Shown: positions 7,542 through 15,840, counted from the stretch's first letter. The stretch is 17,803 nucleotides of DNA from an uncultured Gammaproteobacteria bacterium (GCA_938004235.1 CALKWL010000009.1:1-17803); one strand, 5' to 3'. Made by a program: numbers and translations. Notes: generated by a model not told the origin, from the sequence alone.

Positions 7542-9584
7542 ATGTCAATGAAAACCAAAACTCGTTGCTCCATGCGTCTGGGTGCACTCGCACTAGGCAC
7601 CGCCTTGTCCTTCGGCACAGCGCAGGCCTACCAGGTCAGCAACGGCAAAATTTATGACGCGGCCAATCAGCGCGTTCAGCTGCGTGGTGTCAACTGGTTT
7701 GGCTTTGAAACCCACAACCACGTCGCCCATGGTTTGTGGGCGCGCAATGCCGAAGACATGATTGCGCAGATGAAAACCCTGGGTATTAACGCCGTGCGCA
7801 TCCCGGTCGCACCCAATACCCTACGCGGTAGCGCTGTCAGCAGCGTTGACCTGGCCTTGAATCCAGCCCTGGCGGGCAAAAACAGCTTGCAAGCGCTGGA
7901 TTACATCCTGGAAAAACTCAATCAGGCGGGCATGTTCATCCTGCTCGACCACCACCGCCCCGACGACAACGCCATCTCCGAACTGTGGTACACCGATGGC
8001 TACAGCGAGGCGCAGTGGATCGCCGATCTGACGTTCATGGCCGCGCGCTACAAGCACCTGCCGTATTTTTTCGGCATCGACTTGAAGAACGAGCCGCACG
8101 GGCGCGTCACCTGGGGCACAGGCTCCCTTACCACAGACTGGAATCTGGCCGCCGAGCGGGCATCGCACGCCGTTCTGGAGGCCCATCCTGACCTAGTGGT
8201 TTTTGTGGCGGGCATTCAGGATCAAGCCTCCTGCTCAGGTTCGACCCCGCACTTCTGGGGCGGCAGTCTGGAGCCTCTGCGCTGTATGCCGCTGAATATC
8301 CCAGCCAACAAGCTGGTGCTTGCACCGCATTTTTACGGGCCGGATGTTTATTTACAGCCGTATTTCTCGGCTGCGGACTTTCCAGCCAATATGCCCGCCA
8401 TCTGGAACACCCACTTTGGTTTTGCCAAGGATCTCGGTTACAGCGTGATTCCAACCGAGTTTGGCAGCCGTTACGGCCACGATGGCGGTCTGGATCAGGA
8501 CAAGGTTTGGTTTGATGCCGCCGTGGACTGGATGGTGCAAAAAGATATGCGCGACGGCTTTTTCTGGTCGTGGAACCCCAACAGCGGGGATACCGGCGGC
8601 CTGTTGCAGAACGACTGGGCTGGCGTGTGGAGCGACAAGCTCGCCAAGCTGCATACGCTCTGGGGATATGGCGCCCAACCCCCGCAACCCGTGCCGACGG
8701 ATACGCAGCCGCCCGTGTTGCAGTCTGCCAATATTCAGGGAAATCGCCTGACGCTGGTTTATAACGAAATTCTCAAGGCAAGCTCCGTACCTTCAGCAAG
8801 CCAGTTTGTCGTGCGCATCGCCCAGCAAACCAGCGCGGCACAGTCTGTCCGCGTAGAAAACAGCAGCGTTATCCTGACGCTCTCCAACAGCGCACAGTAT
8901 GCGCAGGCGGTTGAGCTTGCCTATCACGGCAACACGCTGGAAGACCAGGCGGGGAATGATGCGGCGAGTTTTTCCGGCTTTGCGGTCACCAACAATGCCA
9001 GTGCGCCGTCCCCCGAGCCCACGCCGAGCCCCGATTTACTCACGGGTGATGAACTGCGCGTCACCCGCCATGTGGATTCCGACTGGGGCACAGGCTATTG
9101 CGTGAGCTACGCGGTGAAAAACATGAGCACACGCGCCGGTCGTTGGGAAACCTCGTTCGGCTTTGTTGACCGCCTGGACAGCGCGTGGAGCGCCAGAGTT
9201 GACGTTGAGGGCGCGAGCCTGCGCGCTCAGGGCGAAGGCTGGAATACCTCGCTTCAGCCAGGTCAAGAGGTGAGCTACGGTTATTGCGCAACGCGTCTGC
9301 AACCTCCCTCTCCCGCACCGATACCCGGCGAAGGGAGCTTCCAGGTTCAAGTCAATGTCACAAACGACTGGGGCGCAGGGTATTGCTCGGAGGTACGCGT
9401 GACCAATACAGGCACGGCGCTTGCGCCCTGGAGTGCGACCGTGCCCGTGCAGGGTAGACTGACATCGAGCTGGAGCGCCCGGGTGCAAAGCGCCCAAGGC
9501 TCGCTGAGCGCGGTCGGCGAGGATTGGAACGCTTACCTGCAACCCGGGGCGAGCACCGCATTCGGCTTTTGCGCCAATCGCTGA
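7542..9584 (+). CDS. Secreted GH5 endoglucanase with Ig-like domain and two CBM2 modules
   Basis: This is a predicted extracellular endo-beta-1,4-glucanase of 680 residues. A Sec signal peptide ends at A-Q-A29. Residues ~30-375 form a glycoside hydrolase family 5 barrel: LRGVNWFGFET near the start, acid/base Glu184 in DLKNEP, nucleophile Glu306 in IPTEFGSR, and FFWSWNPNSGDTGG near the end. Residues ~387-480 resemble a SwmB-type bacterial Ig-like domain (QPPVLQSANIQGNRLTLVYN). Pro/Ser linkers at ~487-499 and ~588-597 separate two modules of ~80 residues (~502-587 and ~600-680). These carry the CBM2 pattern W-G-GYC...WSA.V...W...L.PG...FG.C. Paired Cys and exposed Trp suggest cellulose binding. 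The AGGGG at ~7527 supports the start; an ATG six bases on is an alternative. Gene order gives no direct link to the lipoproteins. Confidence 0.93.
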   Translation: MSMKTKTRCSMRLGALALGTALSFGTAQAYQVSNGKIYDAANQRVQLRGVNWFGFETHNHVAHGLWARNAEDMIAQMKTLGINAVRIPVAPNTLRGSAVSSVDLALNPALAGKNSLQALDYILEKLNQAGMFILLDHHRPDDNAISELWYTDGYSEAQWIADLTFMAARYKHLPYFFGIDLKNEPHGRVTWGTGSLTTDWNLAAERASHAVLEAHPDLVVFVAGIQDQASCSGSTPHFWGGSLEPLRCMPLNIPANKLVLAPHFYGPDVYLQPYFSAADFPANMPAIWNTHFGFAKDLGYSVIPTEFGSRYGHDGGLDQDKVWFDAAVDWMVQKDMRDGFFWSWNPNSGDTGGLLQNDWAGVWSDKLAKLHTLWGYGAQPPQPVPTDTQPPVLQSANIQGNRLTLVYNEILKASSVPSASQFVVRIAQQTSAAQSVRVENSSVILTLSNSAQYAQAVELAYHGNTLEDQAGNDAASFSGFAVTNNASAPSPEPTPSPDLLTGDELRVTRHVDSDWGTGYCVSYAVKNMSTRAGRWETSFGFVDRLDSAWSARVDVEGASLRAQGEGWNTSLQPGQEVSYGYCATRLQPPSPAPIPGEGSFQVQVNVTNDWGAGYCSEVRVTNTGTALAPWSATVPVQGRLTSSWSARVQSAQGSLSAVGEDWNAYLQPGASTAFGFCANR

Positions 9585-9706
9585 GCCAAACCTGACGGCT
9601 GGTTTCGATCCTTCTGTTGGGGTCAGCGTCAAGCACGCCTCAAGTGCGCAAAGGGACTCGCACCTGCAAAAATCTTTCGTTCTGCAATCGTTTACAGACT
9701 CTGGGC

Positions 9707-9712
9707 TATACT
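9707..9712 (+). promoter_or_regulatory. Possible -10 element upstream of the efflux operon
   Basis: TATACT matches the sigma70 -10 consensus and lies 97 bases before the adaptor gene. No good -35 at 16-18 bases was seen, so confidence is low. A short palindrome (GGCAGGCGGCCTGCC, 9765-9779) lies between it and the gene and could be a regulator site or a leader hairpin. Confidence 0.2.
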
Positions 9713-9809
9713 CGCAACTCATTGATGCGTTTAACATGCCAGCCGTCTGTCGGCCTTTGCGTCCGGCAGGCGGCCTGCCTCTGCCCACCGCGCTAACGGA
9801 CGTGATGCC

Positions 9810-10904
9810 ATGCTCAGACTCGCTCTTCTTTCTTTTGTCCTCGTGATGCTTGCCGCCTGCAAGGAAAGCGCACCGATGGTCGAGTTCACCCGTCCGGCGC
9901 AGGTCTGGACGGTGAGCGAGGCCTACGCCCCGCCCGAGCGGCGTTATGCCGGCGAGCTGCGTGCACGCTTTGAGGCCGATCTGGCCTTCCGCGTGGGCGG
10001 CAAGGTGGTGGAGCGCCAGGTCGAACTGGGACAGAAAGTGCGCGCCGGGCAGGTGCTGGCGCGGCTGGATGCGGCGGATCTGGAGCTGGCGCTTGCTGCG
10101 GCGCGCGCCGAACTGGCCGGCGCCGAGGCCGACCAGCTGAATGCGCAACAGGAGCTGGCGCGTATTCAAGGTCTGTATACACAAAAATTTCTGGGCAAGT
10201 CGGCGCTGGATGCGGCGATTGCCGCACGGGATGCCGCCAGCGCACGGGTCAATGCACTGCGCGCGCAGTCGAAGCAAAGTGGCAATCAGGCGCAGTATAG
10301 CGCGTTGCTGGCAAGCAAACCAGGCGTCATCACGGCAGTGAATGTCGAGCTCGGGCAAGTCGTCGCCGCAGGTGCGCCGGTGTTGCGCATGGCTTATGAC
10401 GGTGAGCGCGAAGTGCATCTGCGCGTGGGCGAGGCCAGCGCGCAGGCCTTCACCCAAGCCATGCAGCAGGGACAGCATGTGACGATCAGCTTCTGGTCAC
10501 GCCCCGGCGAAACCTGGGAGGGTGCGGTGCGTGAAATCGCGCCGATGGCCGATACAACGCGCTCGGTACTGGTGAAGGTCAATGTGCCGCAACTGCCCGA
10601 CGGGCTGCCGCTGGGCATTACGGCGCAGGCCAGCCTGCCGACGCAGGACGCGCCCGGCGCGGTCTGGCTGCCGTCCTCTGCACTGTTCCAGCAGGCAGGC
10701 AAGCCCGCCGTATGGGTTTTGGACGCGGGCAATGCCGCACAACTCCACGCGGTGACGGTGCTGCGTTATGAACATGACGGCGTCGTGGTGCGCGATCTCG
10801 CCCCCGGAAGCAAAGTGGTCGCCCAGGGCGTGCATACCCTGAGCGTCGGGCAGGTCGTGCGCCCGGCAGCGTACGACGGCAGCGCGGCACGGGGCGGCGT
10901 ATGA
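9810..10904 (+). CDS. RND efflux periplasmic adaptor (membrane-fusion) lipoprotein
   Basis: This is the HlyD/AcrA-type adaptor that bridges an inner-membrane RND pump to an outer-membrane channel. The protein has 364 residues and a lipoprotein signal with lipobox L-A-A-C17. Residues ~55-90 (LAFRVGGKVVERQVELGQKV) and ~173-196 (GVITAVNVELGQVVAAGAPV) form the two halves of the lipoyl-like domain. Between them lies an Ala-rich coiled-coil hairpin (~90-160), shorter than in the longest adaptors. Beta-barrel and membrane-proximal domains follow. The last bases overlap the start of the transporter gene (ATGA at 10901-10904), so the two are translationally coupled. No outer-membrane factor gene accompanies them, so the pump probably uses a channel encoded elsewhere. 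The substrate cannot be told from the sequence. Confidence 0.93.
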   Translation: MLRLALLSFVLVMLAACKESAPMVEFTRPAQVWTVSEAYAPPERRYAGELRARFEADLAFRVGGKVVERQVELGQKVRAGQVLARLDAADLELALAAARAELAGAEADQLNAQQELARIQGLYTQKFLGKSALDAAIAARDAASARVNALRAQSKQSGNQAQYSALLASKPGVITAVNVELGQVVAAGAPVLRMAYDGEREVHLRVGEASAQAFTQAMQQGQHVTISFWSRPGETWEGAVREIAPMADTTRSVLVKVNVPQLPDGLPLGITAQASLPTQDAPGAVWLPSSALFQQAGKPAVWVLDAGNAAQLHAVTVLRYEHDGVVVRDLAPGSKVVAQGVHTLSVGQVVRPAAYDGSAARGGV

Positions 10905-13900
10905 ACAGTTTCAATCTTTCCGGCTGGGCGCTGAACCACCAGGCTTTCGTGCGCTACCTGATGGTGTTGACTCTGATTTTGGGTGTTTTCAGCTACGGCA
11001 AACTCAGTCAGTCGGAAAACCCGCCGTTTACCTTCAAGGTGATGCTGGTGCAGGTGCAATGGCCGGGCGCAAGCGCGCGCGACCTGGAACGGCAAGTGGT
11101 GGATCGCATCGAGAAGGTGATTCTGGAAACGCCGCATGTGGATGTCGTGCGCAGTTTTTCTCGCCAGGGCGAGGCGAACATCATCGTCATGGCCAAGGAC
11201 AGCGCCCCTTCCTCGGCCATGCCCGAGATGTTTTACGACATACGCAAGCGCGTGGGCGATATGCAAAACCGCTTGCCGCAGGGCGTGATCGGCCCATTTT
11301 TCAATGATGAATTCGGTGAAACCTACGGCAATATGTTTGCCCTCACCGGCGACGGTTTTAGTTACGCGCAACTGCGCGACGCGGCCGATCAGATTCGCAA
11401 GGAGCTGCTGCGCGTCCCGGACGTCGCCAAGATCCTGCTTGTCGGCGAACAGGATGAACGCCTGTTCATCGAATTTTCGCAAGCCAAGCTGAGCAATCTG
11501 GGCTTTTCCCAGCAACAGATGGTTGCGGCGCTTCAGGCGCAAAACCTCATGGCGGCCAGCGGGCGCTATGACACGCCGTTTGAGCGCATCGAGGTGCGCC
11601 CGGACGGCGTGTTCGACAGCATCGAGACCCTGCGCAACCTGCCGATCAAGATCGGTGCACACACCCTGCGCCTGGATGAAGTGGCCACGGTACGACGCGG
11701 CTATATCGACCCGCCGTCCATGCTGTTTCGCTATCAGGGGCGGGATGCTCTGGCCATCGGACTGTCCATGCGCGAGGGCGGGGACATTGTCGTGCTGGAA
11801 AAAAATCTCCAGGCTGCGCTGGCGCGCATTGAACAACAGCTACCCGCAGGCATGAATCTGCACCGGGTGCACAATGAATCGCTGGTGGTCAACCGCGCGG
11901 TCAACGAATTCATGATGGCCGTGCTCGAAGCCCTGGTCATCGTCATCGGCGTAAGTTTTTTGAGCCTGGGAATGCGCGCGGGCACGGTCGTCGCCCTCTC
12001 CATCCCGCTGGTTATGGCGGCAACATTCATGACCATGCACCTGCTGGGCGTCGGGCTGCATAAAATCTCGCTAGGCGCGTTGATTCTCGCGCTCGGCCTG
12101 CTGGTGGACGACGCCATCATCGCCGTGGAAATGATGGCGGTGAAAATGCACCAGGGTCTCTCCCGCTTTGCGGCGGCCACCTACACCTACAGTCACATGG
12201 CCTTGCCGATGCTCACCGGCACGCTGATTACCGTCGCGGGCTTTCTGCCGCTGGCCATGGCGCAATCGTCCGTGGGCGAATTTACGCGCTCGATCTTCCA
12301 GGTGGTGGGCATCGCCCTGCTCTGGTCGTGGCTGGCGGCGGTCATCGTCATTCCTTACCTCGGCTTTCACCTGCTGCAAGATCGGGCGCATGAAAAGCCG
12401 CGCCGGGGATTGAGCGCTTGGCTGCATGGCTTGGCCGAGGGGTTTTACGCCTGGTTCCGTCACCTGATTACGCTGTGCGTGCAGCATCCGCTTAAGGTGC
12501 TGCTGCTGACCGTGCTGGCCTTTGTCGGCGCGCTGGCGCTGTTTGGTCAGGGGGTGCAGAAGCAGTTTTTCCCTGATGCCACGCGCTTGGAACTGATCGT
12601 GGATCTGCGTCTTCCGGAGGGCGCTTCGATGGAAGCCAGTCTGCGTGAAGCGCAACGACTGGAGCGCTATCTGCATACCCAGACGGCGCATATCGACAAC
12701 TACGTCGCCTATGTCGGCGAAGGCTCGCCGCGCTTTTACCTGCCGCTGGATCAACAGCTCAAGGCCGCCAATTTCAGCCAGTTCATCATCACAACCAAAA
12801 GCCTGAAGGATCGCGAAGCCCTGCTATTGCAGCTGCGTTCGCTGCTGGATGAAAACGCCGAATTCAGCGCGGCGCGTGGGCGGGTCATCCGCCTGGAAAA
12901 TGGCCCGCCCGTGGGCTACCCGGTACAGTTCCGCATTTCCGGCGAAGGCGCCAGCGAGGATGCCTTCATGACCCTGCGCGAACAGGCGGAAAAACTGGCG
13001 ACGCTCATGCGCCAGAATCCTCACCTGGTGAATGTCAACCTTGACTGGAATGAGTTATCCAAGCTCATCCGCCTGCGCATCGACACGCCGCAGGCCATCG
13101 AGCTGGGCGTCACCCGCCAGGTGCTGGCACAGGCGCTGCAAAGCGCCCTGCAAGGACAGGCGATCAGCGAATACCGTGAAAACGACCAGACCATTCCCAT
13201 CATGCTGCGCGGCGCAGCGGACGAGCGCGCCCTCATCTCGCGCCTGGGTGAAATCAGCGTGCCGACCCACACCGGACAAAGCGTGCCGCTGGCGCAACTG
13301 GCGCACATCGAATACGCGCTTGAAGACGGCATCATCTGGCATCGCAACCGCACGCCAGCCATGACCGTGCGCGGCGATATTTACGACGGAACCCAGGCGC
13401 CGACGGTCACAGCGCAAATCGAAGCGCAGCTCGACGCATTGCGCGCGCAACTGCCGCTGGGCTACCGGCTGGAAACAGGAGGCGCCGTGGAAGAAAGCGC
13501 CAAGGGCAATGACTCGCTGGCAGCCAGCGCGCCCCTGTTTTTCGTCGTTGTGCTGACGCTGCTGATGATTCAGCTGCAAAGCTTCCAACGCACCGTCATG
13601 GTGCTGCTCACTGCGCCGTTCGGTCTGATTGGCGTAGCGCTGTTTTTATGGAGCTTCAACCAGCCCTTTGGCTTCGTCGCCTTGCTGGGCACGATTGCGC
13701 TCTCAGGAATGATTATGCGCAACTCGGTGATCCTGGTGGATCAGATCGAGCGGCATATTGAGGAGGGTCTATCGGCACGACAGGCCATTATCGAATCGGC
13801 GGTCTTGCGCTTCCGCCCGATCATGCTCACCGCCTTGACCGCGATCTTAGCCATGATTCCGCTATCGAAAAGCGTGTTTTTCGGTCCGATGGCGGTGGCG

Positions 13901-14041
13901 ATCATGGGAGGATTGCTGGTGGCCACGGCGCTGACCTTGCTGTCCCTACCCGCGTTGTATGCGGTGTGGTTCAAACTCACGCATGGCAAACGCGCGTTTG
14001 AGCAGGGTTTGTCTCAAGAGCCTGTTCACGATCGTTGTTGA
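10901..14041 (+). CDS. RND-family efflux transporter, inner-membrane subunit (TriC-like type)
   Basis: This is a proton-driven RND exporter of 1046 residues, the usual family length, with the two-fold repeat of transmembrane bundles and large periplasmic loops. The N-terminus shows the first membrane helix and then SENPPFTFKVMLVQVQWPGA, typical of the subgroup that includes Pseudomonas TriC. In helix 4, LLVDDAIIAVE carries the proton-relay pair Asp403-Asp404. In helix 10, GMIMRNSVILVDQIE has Arg940 where AcrB has Lys940. As far as I recall, Arg is normal in this subgroup, so I do not take it as a defect. It starts inside the adaptor gene's stop codon. After the stop at 14041 come small hairpins at 14069-14086 and 14091-14104, but no T-tailed terminator. 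Likely substrates are drugs, biocides or solvents, not resolvable here. Confidence 0.94.
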   Translation: MNSFNLSGWALNHQAFVRYLMVLTLILGVFSYGKLSQSENPPFTFKVMLVQVQWPGASARDLERQVVDRIEKVILETPHVDVVRSFSRQGEANIIVMAKDSAPSSAMPEMFYDIRKRVGDMQNRLPQGVIGPFFNDEFGETYGNMFALTGDGFSYAQLRDAADQIRKELLRVPDVAKILLVGEQDERLFIEFSQAKLSNLGFSQQQMVAALQAQNLMAASGRYDTPFERIEVRPDGVFDSIETLRNLPIKIGAHTLRLDEVATVRRGYIDPPSMLFRYQGRDALAIGLSMREGGDIVVLEKNLQAALARIEQQLPAGMNLHRVHNESLVVNRAVNEFMMAVLEALVIVIGVSFLSLGMRAGTVVALSIPLVMAATFMTMHLLGVGLHKISLGALILALGLLVDDAIIAVEMMAVKMHQGLSRFAAATYTYSHMALPMLTGTLITVAGFLPLAMAQSSVGEFTRSIFQVVGIALLWSWLAAVIVIPYLGFHLLQDRAHEKPRRGLSAWLHGLAEGFYAWFRHLITLCVQHPLKVLLLTVLAFVGALALFGQGVQKQFFPDATRLELIVDLRLPEGASMEASLREAQRLERYLHTQTAHIDNYVAYVGEGSPRFYLPLDQQLKAANFSQFIITTKSLKDREALLLQLRSLLDENAEFSAARGRVIRLENGPPVGYPVQFRISGEGASEDAFMTLREQAEKLATLMRQNPHLVNVNLDWNELSKLIRLRIDTPQAIELGVTRQVLAQALQSALQGQAISEYRENDQTIPIMLRGAADERALISRLGEISVPTHTGQSVPLAQLAHIEYALEDGIIWHRNRTPAMTVRGDIYDGTQAPTVTAQIEAQLDALRAQLPLGYRLETGGAVEESAKGNDSLAASAPLFFVVVLTLLMIQLQSFQRTVMVLLTAPFGLIGVALFLWSFNQPFGFVALLGTIALSGMIMRNSVILVDQIERHIEEGLSARQAIIESAVLRFRPIMLTALTAILAMIPLSKSVFFGPMAVAIMGGLLVATALTLLSLPALYAVWFKLTHGKRAFEQGLSQEPVHDRC

Positions 14042-14068
14042 TCCGGCACGAATTGAACACGAACATAG

Positions 14069-14104
14069 GTCGGGCTTGAGCCCGACACATCGGCATCCAT
14101 GCCG
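14069..14104. repeat. Two short hairpins downstream of the efflux operon
   Basis: GTCGGGCTTGAGCCCGAC (14069-14086) is a perfect palindrome with a TG centre, and CGGCAT/ATGCCG (14091-14104) follows at once. They could mark the 3' end of the efflux transcript, though no T run follows. Bases 14105-14183 show nothing I can name. Confidence 0.5.
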
Positions 14105-14183
14105 ACTGCAATCACAGATAACTCAGGCCGCATCAATAAATCCGGATCTTGTCCGCTGAAGGGTGCTTCTATAAATACGCTTT

Positions 14184-14410
14184 TCGTCATTCCCGGGCAG
14201 GCGGGGATCCAGTCAAAACAATGCACTAGGGAAACGCTGATTTATTCAGCGTTTCCCGCTTGGGGCAGGATGCCCCAACACGATTAAAGACGTAAGTCTT
14301 TGATCTGTGGGAGCCATCGCGGGCGTGTACCGCGATGAGCGAGATGATTTATTCCAGGGATGGAATAAATCAGCATTTACCTAGATTCCGGGTCAAGCCC
14401 GGAATGACGA
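14184..14410. repeat. Serial-hairpin element with 10-bp inverted ends
   Basis: Terminal arms TCGTCATTCC (14184-14193) and GGAATGACGA (14401-14410) are perfect inverted repeats. Between and overlapping them are seven stems: ATTCCCG/CGGGGAT (14189-14208); GGGAAACGCTGA with its complement (14229-14240 and 14246-14257); TTGGGGCA/TGCCCCAA (14260-14278); AAAGAC/GTCTTT (14286-14301); ATCGCGG/CCGCGAT (14316-14336); TGATTTATTCCA with its complement (14345-14356 and 14361-14372); and ATTCCGGG/CCCGGAAT (14385-14405). It fills the gap between the convergent efflux operon and the Roadblock gene. It resembles the element at 49-193 in plan, not in sequence, and has no credible coding potential. Confidence 0.7.
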
Positions 14411-14444
14411 TTTATAGATGAAAAGGCACGACGGCCTGCCGAAC

Positions 14445-14813
14445 TCAATGCCTGTGCGCATGGGTCGCAAGGATGTGCGCCACGTTTTCCGCCGCATGTT
14501 TAACTTTCACGCCAATATGATCGAGTTGAGCATGCGGCTTGGCGAGCACGGCAAGTACGGTATCGGCACTTGCATGGCTCAGCATGATGAGCCCTTCCTT
14601 GCTTTTGATAAGCACCTGCTCCAGCGAGCCGCGTGCCGCGCTTTGAGCGGACTGCACGCCAAGCGAGAGCAACGTGGCAAAGCGTGAATCAACGCAGAGC
14701 GGGAGCTGCGAAGCCAAGACCAAACCATCCGTCGTCGTGATGGCGGAGGCATCAATATCGGCGGATGAGGCTTTCAGCTCAGACAAAATGTTTTTCAGCA
14801 TGGCGGTGCGCAT
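14445..14813 (-). CDS. Roadblock/LC7-domain protein
   Basis: This encodes a small cytoplasmic protein of 122 residues whose whole length fits the Roadblock/LC7 fold: an N-terminal helix (MLKNILSEL), the DASAITTTDGLVLAS strand pair, a central helix (ATLLSLGVQSAQSAARG), and the QVLIKSKEGLIMLSHASADTVLAVLA beta strands, ending in a His-rich tail (HILATHAHRH). Members of the family regulate small Ras-like GTPases (MglB with MglA) or act as scaffolds; no GTPase gene is in the window. GAGGA upstream on the minus strand supports the first ATG at 14813. A TTGGCTA/TAGCCAA inverted repeat (14826-14856) sits just upstream in the leader. It follows the protoglobin gene by 130 bases on the same strand, so the two may be cotranscribed. 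Confidence 0.85.
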   Translation of the reverse strand: MRTAMLKNILSELKASSADIDASAITTTDGLVLASQLPLCVDSRFATLLSLGVQSAQSAARGSLEQVLIKSKEGLIMLSHASADTVLAVLAKPHAQLDHIGVKVKHAAENVAHILATHAHRH

Positions 14814-14943
14814 TTCGACGTCCTCTTGGCTAAGGTAGGGCGTCCATGCTAGCCAAGCGGTTGCGAAGCTTTCGTGTCAGGCAGGTTGAATTTATTTATC
14901 AATCTTTGTCATGAAAAGATTTTTTTAATGACTGCACCTGTCA

Positions 14944-15474
14944 TTAACGCAAGGTTTGCAGGCGGGTCAGCAGCGCCGGGCTAATGCCCAGGTTATCCAT
15001 CAGGGTTTCACTGTATTTACGGTCGATCAGGTAATGGCATAAATCCAGCACCTGCATCAGGCTCTTAATGGCATGTCCGGCGCGGTCGGGATCGGGCTCC
15101 ACCCGCTCGACGAGCAACGGCAGCTCAGCACGCAGCAGGCTCATGCTGGCGGCCACAAAATGCGGTGGAACGTGTACTTTGACATGCACTTCGCCAATTT
15201 TTTCCTGCCGAGCAATAAAGGCGGCGTCATAAACCCCGCCAATGATGTCGCGCATCCAGGCGAGGTGCGTTTGCTTGAGTGCATCAATGCGCCCGACAAG
15301 GTAGGGCGCAGTCTGTGCATCAGCTTGCAACAGGGTGTAAAACGTGTCGGTGACTTCAGGAAGATGCTCCTCCAGCGCGGGCGCCAGGCTGGCGAGGATG
15401 CTCTGCCCTTCAGCGCACAGGCCGCTAATGGTGCAAAACGTGCTCAGGTTTTTGTCGCTTGTATTAAGTTGCAT
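14944..15474 (-). CDS. Protoglobin-family haem protein
   Basis: This encodes 176 residues matching the protoglobin/globin-sensor fold: a long N-terminal helix and loop (GLCAEGQSILASLAPALEEHLPEVTDTFY), then a probable proximal haem ligand His97 in KIGEVHVKVHVPPHFVAASM, which corresponds to the IGxxHxxxxxxPxxY signature of globin-coupled sensors. The C-terminal helices end at residue 176 with no attached methyl-accepting or cyclase domain, so this is a stand-alone globin. It could bind O2, NO or CO as a sensor or scavenger. The adjacent Roadblock gene suggests a signalling role, but this is inference. The nearest upstream palindrome, ATGAC-ACAA-GTCAT, is at 15706-15719. Confidence 0.85.
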   Translation of the reverse strand: MQLNTSDKNLSTFCTISGLCAEGQSILASLAPALEEHLPEVTDTFYTLLQADAQTAPYLVGRIDALKQTHLAWMRDIIGGVYDAAFIARQEKIGEVHVKVHVPPHFVAASMSLLRAELPLLVERVEPDPDRAGHAIKSLMQVLDLCHYLIDRKYSETLMDNLGISPALLTRLQTLR

Positions 15475-15683
15475 GAAGAGTTTCTCGGATCGAATGGGAT
15501 TGTCAATGAGGTCAGCGCACGGACGTCGGAGGCGTGCCGCGCGGCGAAATCAGACTGTGGCGGATGTGTCAATTAAACGAGGACAAGCTTTCAGGCTGTG
15601 CGCGAAACAGGCCACTGACCCGCGCAATTAAAAACCATGAAATTTATAGGCCTAGCTCTTGATTCAGTTCAGCGGGCATGCTA

Positions 15684-15719
15684 CCCCCCCCCGCATGGAT
15701 GAATTATGACACAAGTCAT
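15684..15719. promoter_or_regulatory. C9 tract and 14-bp palindrome upstream of the protoglobin gene
   Basis: Nine C in a row (15684-15692) are followed by ATGAC-ACAA-GTCAT (15706-15719), a perfect 5+4+5 palindrome of the size of an FNR/CRP-family or NO-responsive operator, though it does not match the FNR consensus TTGAT-N4-ATCAA. It lies ~230 bases before the protoglobin start, in a 392-base gap that otherwise holds the repeat at 15740-15811. The assignment to a regulator is a guess. Confidence 0.25.
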
Positions 15720-15739
15720 CAAAAACTTTTATCAATAGA

Positions 15740-15811
15740 ACTTACGCAGCGAACGGATTTAACCCCTCTCCCGCGAGGGGCGAGGGGGCTAAAACTTGTT
15801 TTTGCGTAAGT
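15740..15811. repeat. Short repeat element with perfect 9-bp inverted ends
   Basis: ACTTACGCA (15740-15748) and TGCGTAAGT (15803-15811) are perfect inverted ends of a 72-base unit. A GC-rich stem inside pairs CCCCTC (15763-15768) with GAGGGG (15782-15787) around CCC-GCGA-GGG. The left half aligns with the element starting at 2518. It is too short to encode a transposase, so a MITE or REP-type repeat is likely. Confidence 0.7.
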
Positions 15812-15840
15812 CCTAATCAATTAAGTTTCGACGCCGTATT

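Noticed and set aside
9036..10478. 480-codon open frame on the minus strand
   Set aside because: It lies opposite the cellulase 3' end and the adaptor gene, both clear family members, has no family features, and arises from GC-biased codon use.
10766..11836. 356-codon open frame on the minus strand
   Set aside because: It is antisense to the coupled adaptor/RND transporter genes. Its composition (many His, Arg, Gln) is typical of a shadow frame.
14184..14410. CRISPR array
   Set aside because: The stems differ from one another in sequence and length, there are no regular spacers, and no cas genes are present.
15475..15683. Additional small gene between the protoglobin and the C9 tract
   Set aside because: Plus-strand open frames here extend from the antisense of the protoglobin gene, with no ribosome binding site or recognisable motif.
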